The translations under genes and the position numbers were made by a program. Shown one piece after another: positions 38,016 to 51,528 of a DNA stretch of 64,000 bases (its first letter is position 1; each line of letters opens with the position of its first letter). The DNA is from Cyclina sinensis (Eukaryota > Mollusca > Bivalvia > Venerida > Veneridae): positions 18,257,530 through 18,321,529 of the forward strand of contig JAAONU010000016.1 of NCBI GenBank assembly GCA_012932295.1, given 5' to 3'. The notes beneath the pieces were generated by a model. That model saw only the letters and a list, made by a program, of their open reading frames with translations. It was not told where the DNA came from and did no database searches.

Positions 38016-41000
38016 TTTAGCTCATCTGAGCTGGCTCAGGGTGAGCTATTAGAATCGATGAATGTCCGTCGTCTGTCGTCCGTTGTCCGTCACACTTGGA
38101 TCGTTAACACTCTACTGGTCACATTTTTGCTCCAATTGTCACGATACTTGGTCAGGATGTTTGTCCCAGTAATTACTCGAACGAGTTCGAATATGGGTCA
38201 TCTGGGGTCAAAAACTAGGTCACATGACCTAAAGATAGAAAAATCTTGTAAACGCTCTAGAGGCTACTGTTTGAGTCCAAATGTCCTGGCAATTTGTCAG
38301 AAAGTTTGTTTGGTTGATTTCTAACCCAAGTTTGAATATGGCTCATCTGGGGTCAAAAACTAGGTCACACAGCCCAAATATGGAAAAACCTTTTTATCAC
38401 TTTAGAGGTAACATTTTCAGCCCAAATATCCTGGATATTTGTCAGAAAGGATGTTTTGATGATTTCTAGCTCAAGTTTGAATATTGGTGATGTGGGGTCA
38501 AAAACTAGGTCACACAGCCCAAATATGGAAAAAACCTTGTCAACACTCTAGAGGTAACATTTTTACCCCAAATTTCCTGAAAAACTGTCAGAAAGCTTGT
38601 TAAGATGATTTCTAGCCCAAGTTTGAATATGGGTCATGTGGGGTCAAAAACTAGGTCACACAGCCTGTATATGGAAAAACCTTGTTAACACTCTAGAGGT
38701 AACATTTTTAGCCCAAATATCCTGGAAATAAGTCAGATAGGTTGTTTCGATGATTTCTAGGTCAAGTTCGAATATGGGTCATCTGAGGTCAAAAACAAGG
38801 TCACACAGCCTGAATATGGAAAAACCTTGTTAACACTCTAGAGGTAACATTTTCCGCCCAAATATCCTGGAAATATGTCAGACGGGTTGTATCAAAGATT
38901 TCTAGCCCAAGTTCGAATATGGGTCATCTGCGGTCAAAAACTAGGTCACAGAGCTTAAATTTGGAAAAACCTTGTTTACACTCTACAGGTTACATTTTTA
39001 CAGGTGACAGAGCCCAAATATGGAAAAACCTTTTTATCACTTTAGAGGTAACATTTTCAGCCCAAATATCCTGGATATTTGTCAGAAAGGATGTTTTGAT
39101 GATTTCTAGCTCAAGTTTGAATATTGGTGATGTGGGGTCAAAAACTAGGTCACACAGCCCAAATATGGTAAAACCTTGTTAACACTCTAGAGGTAATATT
39201 TTTAGCCCAAATTTCCTGAAAAACTGTCAGAAAGCTTGTTAAGATGATTTCTAGCCCAAGTTTGAATATGGGTCATGTGGGGTCAAAAACTAGGTAACAC
39301 AGCCTGTATATGGAAAAACCTTGTAAACACTCCAGAGGTAACATTTTCAGCCCAAATATCCTGGAAATATGTCAGAAAGGTTGTTTCCATGATTTCTAGC
39401 TCAAGTTCGAATATGGGTCATGTGGGGTCAAAAACTAGGTCACAGAGCCCAAATATGGAAAAACCTTGTTAACATTTTAGAGGTCACATTTTCAGTCCAA
39501 ATTTCCTTGTAATATGTCAGAAAGGTTATTTGGTTGATTTCTAGCCCAGGTTCGAATATGGGTCATGTGGGGTCAAAAACAAGGTCACAGAGCCAAAATA
39601 TGGAAAAACCTTTTTAACACTTTAGAGGTAACATTTTCAGCCCAAATATCCTTTTAATATGTCAGAAAGGTTATTTAGATGATTTCTAACCCAGGTTCGA
39701 ATATGGGTCATCTGGAGTCAAAAACTAGGTCACAGAGCCCAAATATGGAAAAACCTTTTTATCACTTTAAAAGTAACATTTTCAGCCCAGATATCCTGGA
39801 AATATGTCAGAAAGGTTGTTTTGATGATTTCTAGCTCAAGTTTGAATATGGGTGATGTGGGGTCAAAAACTAGGTCACACAGCCCAAATATGGTAAAACC
39901 TTGTTAACACTCTAGGGGTAACATTTTTACCCCAAATATTCTGAAAAACTGTCAGAAATCTTGTTAAGACGATTTCTAGCTCAATTTGGAATATGGGTTA
40001 TGTGGGGTCAAAAACTAGGTCACACAGCCTGTATATGGAAAAACCTTGTTAACACTCTAGAGGTAACATTTTCAGCCCAAATATCCTGGAAATATGTCAG
40101 ATAGGTTGTTTCCATGATTTCTAGCTCAAGTCCGAATATGGGTTATGTGGGGTCAAAAACTAGGTCACAGAGCCCAAATATGGAAAAACCTTGTTAACAC
40201 TTTAGAGGTAACATTTTCAGCCCAAATTTCCTTGTAATATGTCAGATAGGTTATTTGGGTGATTTCTAGCCCAAGTTCGAATATGGGTCATCTGGGGCCA
40301 AAAACTAGGTCACAGAGCCCAAATATGGAAAAACCTTGTTAACACTCTAGAGGTAACATTTTTAGCCCGAATATCCTTGTAGTACGTCAGAAAGGTTATT
40401 TGGATGATTTCTAGTCCAGGTTCGAATATGGGTCATCTAGGGTCAAAAACAAGGTCACTGAGACCAAATATGGAAAAACCTTTTTATCACTTTAGAGGTA
40501 ACATTTTCAGCCCAAATATCCTGGAAATATGTCAGAAAGGTTGTTTGGATGATTTCTAGCTCAATTTTGAATATGGGTCATGTGGGGTCAAAAACTAGGT
40601 CACACAGCCCAAATATGTTAACACTCTAGAGGTAACATTTTTAGCCCAAATTTCCTGAAAAACTGTCAGAAATCTTCCTAAGATGATTTCTAGCCCAAGT
40701 TCGAATATGGGTCATGTGGGGTCAAAAACTAGGTCACACAGCCTGTATATGGAAAAACCTTTTTAACACTCCAGAGGTTACATTTTCAGCCCAAATATCC
40801 TGGAAAAATGTCAGATAGGTTGTTTCCATGATTTCTAGGTCAAGTTCGAATATGGGTCATCTTGGGTCAAAAAGTAGGTCACAGAGCACAAATATGGATA
40901 AACCTTGTTAACACTTTAGAGGTCCCATTTTTAGTCCAAATTTCCTTGTTATATGTCAGATAGGTTATTTGGGTGATTTCTAGCCCAGGTTCGAATATGG

Positions 41001-41622
41001 GTCATCTGGGGTCAAAAACTAGGTGACAGAGCCCAAATATGGAAAAACCTTTTTATCACTTTAGAGGTAACATTTTCAGCCCAAATATTCTGGAAATATG
41101 TCAGAAAGGTTATTTCGATGGTTTCTAGGTCAAATTCGAATATGGATGATCTGGGGTCAAAAACTAAGTCACAGAGCCCAAAAATAGAAATATCTTGTTA
41201 AGGCTCTAGAGGCTACTGTTTCAGTCCAAATATCCTGGCAGTTTGTCAGAAAGGTTGTTTGGTTGTTCAAATTATTAGATTAGGTTAAAGGTCACGGAGG
41301 CTAAAAATAGATTTATCTACTGTACCTCATAAAGCCTTCATTTATAGACCAATATCTTTGATATTCAATATATAGGTTTTTTGCATGGACCTCTACCCAT
41401 GGGTAGGGTTTGAGGTCACTGGGTCAAGGTCAAGGTCACCATAACTTATAATAGATATTTCTGCTTTCTGTCATAGAGCCTTTATTTATTGACTGATATT
41501 TTACATATTTGGTTTGTAGGCACTTATATATTTTCAATTAAAAATTGAAATACTGCTTAACAGCAAACCTACAGCCAAAGTACTCAGGTGAGCGATCCAG
41601 GGCCATCATGACCCTCTTGTTT
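38016..41622 (-). repeat. 3.6-kb tandem-core element, about twenty 147-bp units
   Basis: The left end ttttagctcatctgagctgg and the right end caggtgagcgatccagggcc, atcatgaccctcttgt are the inverse of the family ends at 7.4 kb and 12.4 kb. A gtccgtcgtctgtcgtccgt tract follows the left end. The interior is about twenty copies of a 147-bp unit with gaatatgggtcatgtggggt, caaaaactaggtcacacagc, atatggaaaaacc and gaggtaacattttcagccca. The last 400 bp (41.23-41.62) is a non-tandem tail with taggttaaaggtcac boxes. Short ORFs inside are products of 147 being a multiple of three. Confidence 0.8.
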
Positions 41623-41965
41623 CACTAAACTAAGGACCATAATTCTTCTCTTCATGGGAGGAAGGAGACGAAAAACTCCAGTTGCGCAACTTCACTTGCT
41701 GATCTATATCTCTGTGAAGTTTCATGACATTAATCCTAACAGTGTTTGTTGAGCACACAACACACTTTTTGGTTGCTATTTTGATTAAATTACGGACCAT
41801 GACTCTACTTTCTCTGGATTTTTAACCCCAGGTGCTGAACTTCACTTGCTGATCTTTATCCCTGTGAAGATTCATGACCTTAAGTGTTGGCTGAGTGCGA
41901 GACACAAACTTTCCGGCAGACGATCATGACAAAATCTTAGTGTTCCCTAAATGGGGGCACAAAAA
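41623..41965 (+). repeat. Right part of the repeat split by the 38.0-41.6 kb element
   Basis: Two units sharing cacttgctgatct, atccctgtgaag and gttggctgag-type boxes with 37850-38015; it ends at ttccctaaatgggggcacaa followed by aaaaag. Confidence 0.55.
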
Positions 41966-44160
41966 GAAAGAGACAACCTCTGACAAGACTTTTTCGGCGT
42001 AGCTGTTTTAAAATTTGATGAAATTTTTAGATACAAAATCTTCAACTGAAGAAAGTTTGCTAATTGTTAAAAAGTATTTCTGTAATGAAATTTTAGGGCA
42101 GAATTCGTAAGTGTTAGTTTAATTGTGTCTGAAAATAATGCAATAGTAGTAATATTAATACAGCAGTACATAAAATATAAAAACGCTTTAACCATGAAAA
42201 ATTATACAAAATGGAATTAATAAATATGTTTAAAAAATATGGCTAAATATTGAATTTATTTAACTAAAAATGGTATTGTCATATCAATAATTGCACAACA
42301 CGCTTATGTCGACAGTATGAATATGATTTTATGTTGATAATATGAACGAAATTTTTAATGTAAAAAGGTAAGGAATTTTGAGTGGTACATTTATAAACAA
42401 ACTCGTGTTTTACCACTTGTTTTTGTCTGAGGTTTTATCCACAATGTCGATCCACTGACAGAAGTTCTATCAGTGGCCAATGCGCCTTTTTAAAGATGCT
42501 ATAAATCAAAATAAAAACTATGATATTTACCAGATATTTCTTATAAACATTGATTACCATATAAGTCATTGTTTTGTTTCGTGCTCTGTTTAATAGTTAG
42601 TTTAAACTTATTTATTCTGCTTTGATTAGGAAGCAAGTTCTTGCAACTCTTAGATTAATCCCTCTCGATGACTCTTTTTTCATATGAAGTTACACCTGTA
42701 ATAATCAAATTTTATTTGCCGACAGAACTTCTACACATGACCGACGAGCATCTTATGATTTGCTATTTATCACTCAAAAATAATCATATTTCCTTGATAT
42801 TTCGTACACACATAAGTTACTGTATAAGTCATTATTTTATACAGAATTGACTTGTAAAGTTCCATCAGGAATTTTAATCTTCTGTACGAGGAAGAAATCT
42901 ATCCGTGGATAAAACTTCTATGCGTCAGTAAGTCACAGCCATGTGGTAGTTACATATATTGGTTAAAAACAATTAAATCAAATTCAACATTTCAGTTTCT
43001 TTTTTTTTTCACTTCAAACTTAAATACCAACTGATTACGGAATAATCAGTACAGTGTCAGCACATATTTCAATCCCATTACCCTATAATCTTTATAGTTA
43101 TATAATTATAGATTATGTTCTGCAATTTTCTAATCAATATCAATGATAGAAATAATCAATATTACAGGATATGCCTTCTACAATGGAGAAGATTCTTGTC
43201 TATGTATCTATAGATGTTGAAGTAAACTGGTTTTTAAATAATTATCTCTTTCTTAACTATCCAGTGCTTAAATAGTTTGAGCGTGCTGTCTACAATGAGA
43301 GCTAGCTCTTGTTATGGACGCATAAGCAGCAAACTGTGTAAAGAGCTGGAATTAAATTACTAGTACATCATGTTATCAATATGCCTAATCCTGACTGTTG
43401 TTGCCCCTTGGTAGCTGGTAATTTACATTGACTTGTTTCATTTACAAATACTCAGTCTTCACCGGTCTGATGTTTGTTTAACATTTTATTGGTTAAATGT
43501 CCATTTGCCAGAGTAACAGTTGTTAGGGTACATGGTAATAATTTCCGGCTCTCTGTCGGAAATTGCAACCAAAATGTCCTTAGTAATGACGCACGTAAAA
43601 CTTTTAACCGATTTATCAATTGTTATTATTTAACAATTTGAGGCATAATTTTACGGGAAATTTTAGTGTAAATATTCGATATTAACCTTATTGGCTGTAG
43701 AATCCAATCTGGCAATTTAAAAATCAGCGTTTTCCTTTGTCTGTCGTCCAAAAGGAACACTTTTTTTTGGAAGATGTTTTTATCTTTTGTCAGCTTATGT
43801 ATTCTACAGTTCTTCATGAGCGAGTAATTTTTATTATAATATTTCTGTCGCTTGTCAAAATAAATGATCATATGCTGATTTTACGGTTGTAGCAATTAGA
43901 TATAACAAATGAAATAAATATCGATAAGTATCGTTTGCCAACATTAATTAAATCATTTTTCTATTCATGTTTTCCTATTCTTTTTTTTTTGTCACATTTT
44001 TTTTTATAAATTGATATATCATTTTGATATTTCTTGATTTATCTTATTACATATTATATATTTTTTACGTCGTATACTGACACAATAAAATATGCATTGT
44101 ACCAAGAACTGTAACAAAATAACCAAATATGCCATTCCTTCAAAATATGTCAAGCACTGT
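41966..44160. other. No recognised feature
   Basis: Very AT-rich DNA. A 12-bp inverted match (gttttatccac at 42433 and gtggataaaac at 42914) hints at a 0.5-kb MITE but is too weak to call. Confidence 0.3.
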
Positions 44161-44787
44161 AGATAGTGACAAATTGTGGCGCCGTTATATGTCGCAACGC
44201 CGCTAAATGTCGCACTTGCCGTTAAATGTCGCACCAGTGCCGCTAAATGTCACAATCGCCGCTAAACGTCGCAAAATCTCCTGCCGTTAAATGTCGCAAT
44301 GGTAACGTTAAATGTCGCACGATTTCCCCTTACCATTAAATGTCGCAACACTGCCGTTAAATGTCCCAAGATGTAAAATCATGTGAAACTCAAGGGTTAT
44401 TGTGGTAATATATTCCGTTAGTCGTTGAGTAAATATTTGTAAATATTAAGTAACTTATGACTTAAAGGAATTCCCTTCAATCTGCCTTCTTAAGACGTAA
44501 TATGTTTTTAAATGTCTTTTTTTTTTAATGAAAATGCAAAATCGACTGTTCAAGTTATATATGTCCATCTACTTTTTGTATGAAATTGTTAATTTGACAT
44601 TGTGCTGTAAGTAACATTCTATAATTCGATATCAATATCAACTTAATTATTTTTAAAAAGAAGTCACATCAATAATTTTGCATGAATAACTAACTCATCA
44701 GACACATAAATATGCTCGGTGGTCTCAAAAAAAAAAAAGTCAATGCCCAATAAAACTACTTAAAACAATTCGATTATCTACAATACA

Positions 44788-44846
44788 CGTGTGTGTGCGT
44801 GTGTGCATGCCTGCGTGCGTGTGTGTGTGCATGTTTGTGTTGGATT
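44788..44846. repeat. GT-rich microsatellite
   Basis: Imperfect (GT)n with GC and CAT interruptions inside the outer element core. Confidence 0.8.
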
Positions 44847-44894
44847 TATTTACCCTCGTAACATGTAGAATCACAAGAGTTCACTCCCGTTGAT

Positions 44895-44895
44895 T

Positions 44896-44927
<32 letters not shown>

Positions 44928-44934
44928 TTTGTAA
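44895..44934. repeat. (TTTC)n microsatellite
   Basis: About nine perfect tttc units. Confidence 0.9.
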
Positions 44935-45769
44935 ATGTTTGTCTTTTTTTATTGGGGTTTCTGTGTAGGTCTTATCATTGGAGTATTCTATAGCTGGAAT
45001 TTGTTGCTTGAAATTTTAAATCGTATACGCAAATAATTGCATACGCACACAAACAATCATGGTTCAGGATGTAGATTCATGTATTTCGTTTTTTTTTGTG
45101 TGTGTTTATTATCAACAATCGCTATAGAGGTAACATATATAATTATGAACCAGTCATTTCTCACCGAAATATGAAACCATCTCTACCCAAATAGAAATAT
45201 ATATATATTCTCTTCAGCCATTACAGATGTTTTGACTAAATTTTGTCATATCAACAGAGATTCAGTAAAGTGGAAATATTTCAGGGCTCCACTGTTATAG
45301 CCTAGGTAACAACACATGCATCTTTAAAACTTGTATATTGATCGATCAAAATTAAAAAGTACTTGTATTATAATTGTAACATGTAATGGTTATCCAAACG
45401 GGGTAAATTAACCGATATATTTATGCTATTTTTAAAAAAACTTTGAAGCATTACAATAATTGCTCTATATGTATCAAATTTTCATTGCCTTATAGATCCA
45501 GAAACATTGTGAACAAACTGTCTCATGCATAAAGTGCGACGATCTTCTTATGACGTTCCTTAGTTGCGCATTTATTGTCGGACTAAGATACGTGCATATT
45601 ATTATTTTTTTTTTTTAATTCACCAATTATACTTCCGAGTCTTTGTATAAATAATTAGATTAACACTTGCGCTTTACTGAACATATTATTTTGTTCTTTG
45701 TATATTGAAAATAAAGTTGAGCAAGTATGATCAATTAACAGTGTTGCTTCATTTTCTAATCCCACCTTC

Positions 45770-48582
45770 GGGCTAGTATAAAACGCTGACGCGAAACGCT
45801 GACAATATACAATAAGAGGAAAAACGCTGACGATATAGATAAAGAACAATTTCAGAAAACGCTGACAACATAGATATAGTGTGTTAATGGAGTTCCTATA
45901 CTGTCATATATAGTAAAATAACTGATGTATTAAAATCAGTACTGATCCTTTAAAAAAAAATCATTTGATGAAAAAAAAGATGATAATAAAAAATGATAGA
46001 GAGAAAAAATGAAATTTGAAAAACAAAGTCGCTCACTAAGTTAAAAGTTATTTTTAAATTCATTTTGAATGAACTTTAGTATTTGTTTGTGGTGGAATTG
46101 GCAATTAAAGATTTAATTACCTTAAAAAAAGACAGTAATAAAAAAATGAAGAGAAAAAAAAAAGAAATTTGAAAAACAAAGTAGCTCACTTAATCAAAAG
46201 TGATTTTTAAATTAATTTGAAATAAACTTAAGTATTTGCTAGTAGTAGAATTAGCAATTAAAAATTTAATTACCTTAAGCTTGTAAAAGTATTTGTCAAC
46301 TTTGAGGAAAGAGGAAAAACGCTGACGATTTAGATAAAGAACAATTTCAGAAAACGCTGACAAAATAGATATAGAATGTTAATGGAGTTCCTCCGCTTTC
46401 ATATATAGTAAAATGACTTATTATTAAAAATTAGTTCTGAGATTTTAAAATTGAAAATATCATATGACGAAAAAAAAAGAAAAACAAGAAAGAAAAATAA
46501 TAAGAAATGAAGAGAAAAAAGGAAATTTGAAGAACAAAGTACCTCACTTAATCAAAAGTGATTTTTGAATTAATTTAAATAATTTTGAAATAAACTTAAT
46601 TATTTGCTAGTAGTGGAATTGGCAATTAAAAGTTTAATTACCTTTTAAAAATATTTGTCAACTTTGAGGAAAGAGGAAAAACGCTGAAGATTTAAATAAA
46701 GAGCAATTTTAGAAAACGCTGACAACATAGATATAGTATGTTAATGGAGTTCCTCCGCTGTGATGTATAGTAAAATAACTGATGTATTATAAATCAGTAC
46801 TGATCCTTTAAAAATGGAAAATATCATTTGATGAAAAAGGATGTATTTATGTAACTTTTCACCTCTCACGTGATATAATTATATGGAAAAAATGATTTAT
46901 TGACATATAGGTCCATTAGGCATGTATATGATAAGCATATACGTAGCCATATATTTATCATTTATAGCACTGATGAAATATACTTGATAACACACTTCTG
47001 TATGAAGTGTATGAAGATACATGTTTGTGCTATATAAATATATTACTGTACCAAAATCAGAGTTATTTCAATATTTCAACCCCAACAGTACAGGTTTGAA
47101 CATTTCTAAATCAACTAAGATCATCAGTCCTCTTCAACTAATTAAATTCATAAATGGTTAACAATTTATAATACACATTCTACTCATTTATTTAAAAACA
47201 TATTCATTATAATGCAATTTTCAACTTTAATTTATACTTAAAGTTAAGCGTAAGTACAAATACAAAGCGTCAGCGTTTTCCCTGATTATTTCATATCGTC
47301 AGCGTTTTTCCTTTTATTGTATATTGTCATCTACTACTTAACTCCGTGATGCTGAGCCAAACTCATTAGCACCAGTTACAAGAACGACGACCTAAAAAAT
47401 GCATTAGGACAAATAAGCTGCAAAGCTCAAAACAAGTATCCAAATGATTATATTAAGTAACAAATTACAAGTGAATAACTGTATTTTGAACTTTCCTTTG
47501 ATTTATTAATATATAAAGGACATACAGTTCGATTCACATCAAGGGTAAAAGTCTACAGTGACTTTCCGTATTCCTCACTTTCCGTGCTGGTTTGAGCCCA
47601 GAAGCACTTACCCACAGGTAAAACCGCCTAAAAAAAACAAGTATGAACTATAATTACTAAAAAGGCCACATTTTTCTCTGAATATATAGTTCCTTAAACC
47701 CGTAACTGTAATACAATTTAACTATGCAAAAAAAAATCATTATAAATTATATATAATAATTCGCTTTGATTTTATGTTGTGGATTAAACAAAAATTGCGG
47801 GCGCTGCTACAATAACATGACACGTACATCTAATAAACAATCAATCAACACCTATATTAATGACACGATTATTCAATTAACACCAATAGCACTTTAGCAA
47901 TTCTACTGTGATATTTCACGCGTACTAAAGTATAGTAAAATAAAGTACCAATCAACACCTATTTAAAACTAACTCCGCTCTTTGTTTTTCAAATTTATTT
48001 TTCTTCTTTTCATTTTTTTATTATTATCTTTCTTTCATGGAATGATATTTTCCATTTTTAAAATCTCAGAACTGATTTTTAATACACCAGTTATTTTTAC
48101 TATATATGACAGCGTAGAAACTCCATCAACATACTATATCTATGTTGTCAGCGTTTTCAGAAAATTGTACTTTTTCTAGATCGTTAACGTTTTTCCTCTT
48201 TCCTCAAAGTTGACAAATATTTTAAAAGGGAACGAAATTTTTAATTGCCAAGTCCACCCCAAGCGAATACTTAAGTTCATTCAAAATTTATTTAAAAATC
48301 ACTTTTAAGTAAGTGAGCGACTTTGTTTTTCAAATTTCATTTTTTCTCTTTTCATTTTTTCTCATTTTCTTATTTAAACAAATGATATTTTCCTTTTTTT
48401 AAAGGATCAGTACTGATTTTTAATACATCAGTTAATTTATATATATAACAGCGTAGAAACTCTATTAACATACTATATATATGTTGTCAGCGTTTTCTGA
48501 AATTGTTCTTTATCTATATCGTCAGCGTTTTCCCTCCTATTGTATATTGTCAGCGTTTCGCGTCAGCGTTTTATACCGTCCC
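45770..48582. mobile_element. 2.8-kb TIR element with 9-bp target duplication, GCTGACG-motif arms
   Basis: The 9-bp direct repeat cccaccttc at 45761-45769 and 48583-48591 brackets an element with outer bases GGG..CCC and inverted arms gtataaaacgctgacgcgaa. Each arm carries repeated blocks of gaggaaaaacgctgacg, atatagataaagaacaattt, cagaaaacgctgac (left arm near 45820, 46310 and 46673; inverse copies near 48150-48200 and 48470-48540), so the arms total about 1.1-1.3 kb with a 0.4-kb centre. No coding sequence is recognised. A fold-back, Mutator-like non-autonomous element fits best. Confidence 0.75.
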
Positions 48583-49309
48583 CCCACCTTCACTCGTTTG
48601 ACACCAAAAAGTATTATAAAATGTTCAGCAAATATTCTAAGTTTTTGTTTTTTGTTTTAATTTGTTTTTTTTGTGGGGGTGGGGGCTGGAGGGCTTGGGG
48701 TTGGACGGGTGTGTGTGTGGGGGAGAGGGGGGGGGGGGTTAATGTCGCATCAACACTCTAAAGGTGGTATGGCGACTTTCCAGCTTTACTGATGGAGGAA
48801 GACCTCCAGTGCTCCTTCGTGCATTATTTCAAGCACAAACGAGCACCTGAATATGTTCCGTTAGCTAGCTGGATAGCTTTGTTGAACCGAAATTTTCACA
48901 CAAACGAATTCGTCACACGTGTGAAAAATTCGTACGAATTCCTCACATACGTGTGAAAATTTCGTACGAAAATTTCACATATTTGTGAAAATTTCGTATG
49001 GAACCTTAGACCCCCCTAAAACAGATCCGAAATTTTCACATGACAAAAAAAGTAGAAAAATGATTTGACAAAATATTGTCCAACGGAAAATTCACATATT
49101 TTTTTTAACAAAGGTACGTATATCAGAGGATCTATCAAACTCACGCACGCACCCGCCCAATGAAAATCACTAGGACCTTTTTGCGTATCAGGAGAATTTC
49201 TTCAGGATGTTTTGATTCAGTAATGAATCTGAGTTATTCCTCTTATAGCCCAAACAATGAAGATACGATAGCGTCATGACGAGTGCATTGTTATCGGAGG
49301 AACGCGAGG

Positions 49310-49560
49310 TCGAGTACCACCGGCGGCAGTGCACGCTGCCTAGAGTAGAAGGTAAGAGCGCCGGCGCCAGTGCACGCTGCCTAGAGTAGAATGTAAGAGC
49401 ACCACCGGCGGCAGTGCACGCTGCCTAGAGTAGAAGGAACGAGCACCAACGGCGACAGTGCACGCCGCCTAGAGTTGAATGTACGAGCATCACCGGCGGC
49501 AGTGCACGCTGCCTAGAGTAGAATGTACAAGCACCACCGTCGGCAGTGCACGCTGCCTGA
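49310..49560. repeat. 44-bp GC-rich minisatellite, six units
   Basis: Units of accaccggcggcagtgcacg plus ctgcctagagtagaatgta start at intervals of 41, 44, 44, 44 and 44 bp. It is much richer in GC than its surroundings. Confidence 0.9.
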
Positions 49561-50249
49561 TAATTTCGAAGTTATTTGACTATTTCATTAACGCTAGTCA
49601 ACGCTGACGTCAACGAACTGGTGATCGTAATAAATTACATGTATTTATGTTTTGTGATATAGGAGTCATGTGTGAACTTTTAAATGAAAATCTTTAGCAG
49701 TTTCAGAGATATGACTTCATTCCAAAAACTTTAAAACCTAGGTTTAAGATTTTACTGAGTACATTAAGGGGAATAATTCTGTTAAAATCCAACCAAAAGT
49801 TTTGGGACTTAATTAATAATCTTACATAATGACCAAGGAGCCATGTGTGAACTTTCAATTGAATTTCTTCAATAGTTTCAGAGATATGACTTCATTCCAA
49901 AAACTTTAACCTAGGTTAAGGTTTTTTCTAAGTACATAACGGTGCATAATTCTGTTAAAATCCAACCAAAAGATATGGGACCCGAAGCCATGTGCGACTT
50001 TCATTAATTGAATATCTTAAGTAGTTTCAGAGATATAACTTCATCCCAAAACTTTAACCGGACGCGTGTGCCGACGCACGGGTGACTGTAACAGCTCTTC
50101 ATATTCTAAGAATAGTAGAGCTAAAAAGGGGCAAAATTCAATAATCATGATGGAGTTATGTATGTCACTTTCCACACAATTGCATGTTGTCATCATTAAG
50201 GCGTGTTCCAAGTTTTGAGGCAATGCATCGAGTAATAGCAGAGATAATA

Positions 50250-50519
50250 TAGAGGTTAAGATTTTTACGTGTAACATGTACGTGTACTTGTAGCATTTTC
50301 CCACGATGCAATGACTCTCGCTATAACCACACGTTATTGGTTTTCAACAAGTAGCAAAATCGCTATTTTACGTGTGAAATTGCAAATTTTAAACCCTTCG
50401 TAACTTGTGACGTGCAGATATCGGGATTGTTCAACGATGCGTTGCTAAGCGCTTATTGAATTAGAGTTGAAATCTTTACACGTACACGTACACGTTACAC
50501 GTAAAAATCTTAACCTCTA
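50250..50519. mobile_element. 270-bp MITE with TA flanks
   Basis: Inverted ends tagaggttaagatttttacg, tgtaac..gtacgtgta and their complement at 50478-50519, about 40 bp each, are flanked by TA on both sides, as in Tc1/mariner-type MITEs. It is nested within the 48.88-51.49 kb element and in the outer element, three levels deep. Confidence 0.65.
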
Positions 50520-51528
50520 TATTGTACCTTTTAAAGAATGTTCTAAGATAAAAGGGCATAATTCAGAAAATAACCATGATAGAGTTAGGTAAATTGTCTA
50601 ACAAATTCAGGAAGTGTTCCAAGTTTGAAAATGATACATGGGATAACACCAGAGATATTGGAAAATGTCAAAGTTTTTGCACGACAAAGACGACGACAAC
50701 GACGACAACGAGGGGGCTATGACAAAACCTCGACATCTCTCCGTAAATACCATATATGCGACTAGCGACAGCGGAAGTGCGATAAGACATCGCAACATGG
50801 CGATAGAGCGCATGCCAATCCGATACGAAATTCGGAAAATGTCGCAATGTCGTATCGCATTGCCGTGCATCGCCCAGCGCACGACATGAAATAACGCGAT
50901 ACGATATTGCTTAATTGCAATACAATATCGTCACTTTACGATACAACACGCAACATTGCGATTCGTCCCGTGACGTTTGCTTGACGAAAATTAAGCTTAA
51001 GTCAAGATAACATTCTTACAAGTTCTCATTTTACAAAATTATATTGCATCTACCTATGATTGAACTAGGAAAATATATATACTGACTTCCTATATAATGC
51101 AATACGACTTATAGGTCCTTTATTGTTGCATCTTGTTTAAATTATGCTTTCCCGAGCAAAGGAGCGATTCGATGCACCAAAAATGCACGATACCGAGGAG
51201 CTAGAGATATTTTCAAATGCTGAGAAATCATGTAAATCCATAAGAGCTAACATTAATAATTATAGTTTTCAGGATTTAACTTCATAACATAGTCATGTGT
51301 GCAAGACGTAGGAATGTGTCACATAATTATGTGAAAAATTCGTTGATACCTAGTGGTGGTTAGAAAATAGGCCTCGAAATTTTCACAGCACATTTTTGGC
51401 CATTTTCGTACGAAATTTTCACACGTATGTGAAGAACTCGTACGGATTTTTCACACGTGTGACGAATTCGTTTGTGTGAAAATTTCGGTTCAACATAGCT
51501 TTCTCACATGAAATAATCTAAAGTCCCT

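Larger units (their letters stand above)
48881..51494. mobile_element. 2.6-kb TIR element with 8-bp target duplication
   Basis: Inverted ends gttgaaccgaaattttcaca (48881) and tgtgaaaatttcggttcaac (to 51494) extend about 110 bp, rich in gtgtgaaaa and ttcgtacgaa motifs. The 8-bp direct repeat atagcttt flanks at 48873-48880 and 51495-51502. An 8-bp duplication fits hAT, P or Merlin-type transposition. The interior holds a 44-bp minisatellite, a small MITE and a cgatac/gcgata-rich stretch (50.76-50.97 kb), and no recognisable transposase, so it is non-autonomous or gutted. The flanks ctggatagctt and ctcacatgaaataatctaaa show that it landed in a SINE-associated repeat also present at 51.61 kb. Confidence 0.85.

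Noticed and set aside
38058..39472. Repetitive ORFs with SSSNMGHVGSKTRSQSPNM-type text
   Set aside because: The unit length (147 bp) is divisible by three, so frames stay open by chance; neighbouring units contain stops.
38016..41622. CRISPR array
   Set aside because: Repeats are about 147 bp and continuous with no unique spacers, in an animal genome.
42430..42930. Half-kilobase MITE suggested by gttttatccac / gtggataaaac
   Set aside because: The inverted match is only 11-12 bp and no target duplication was seen.
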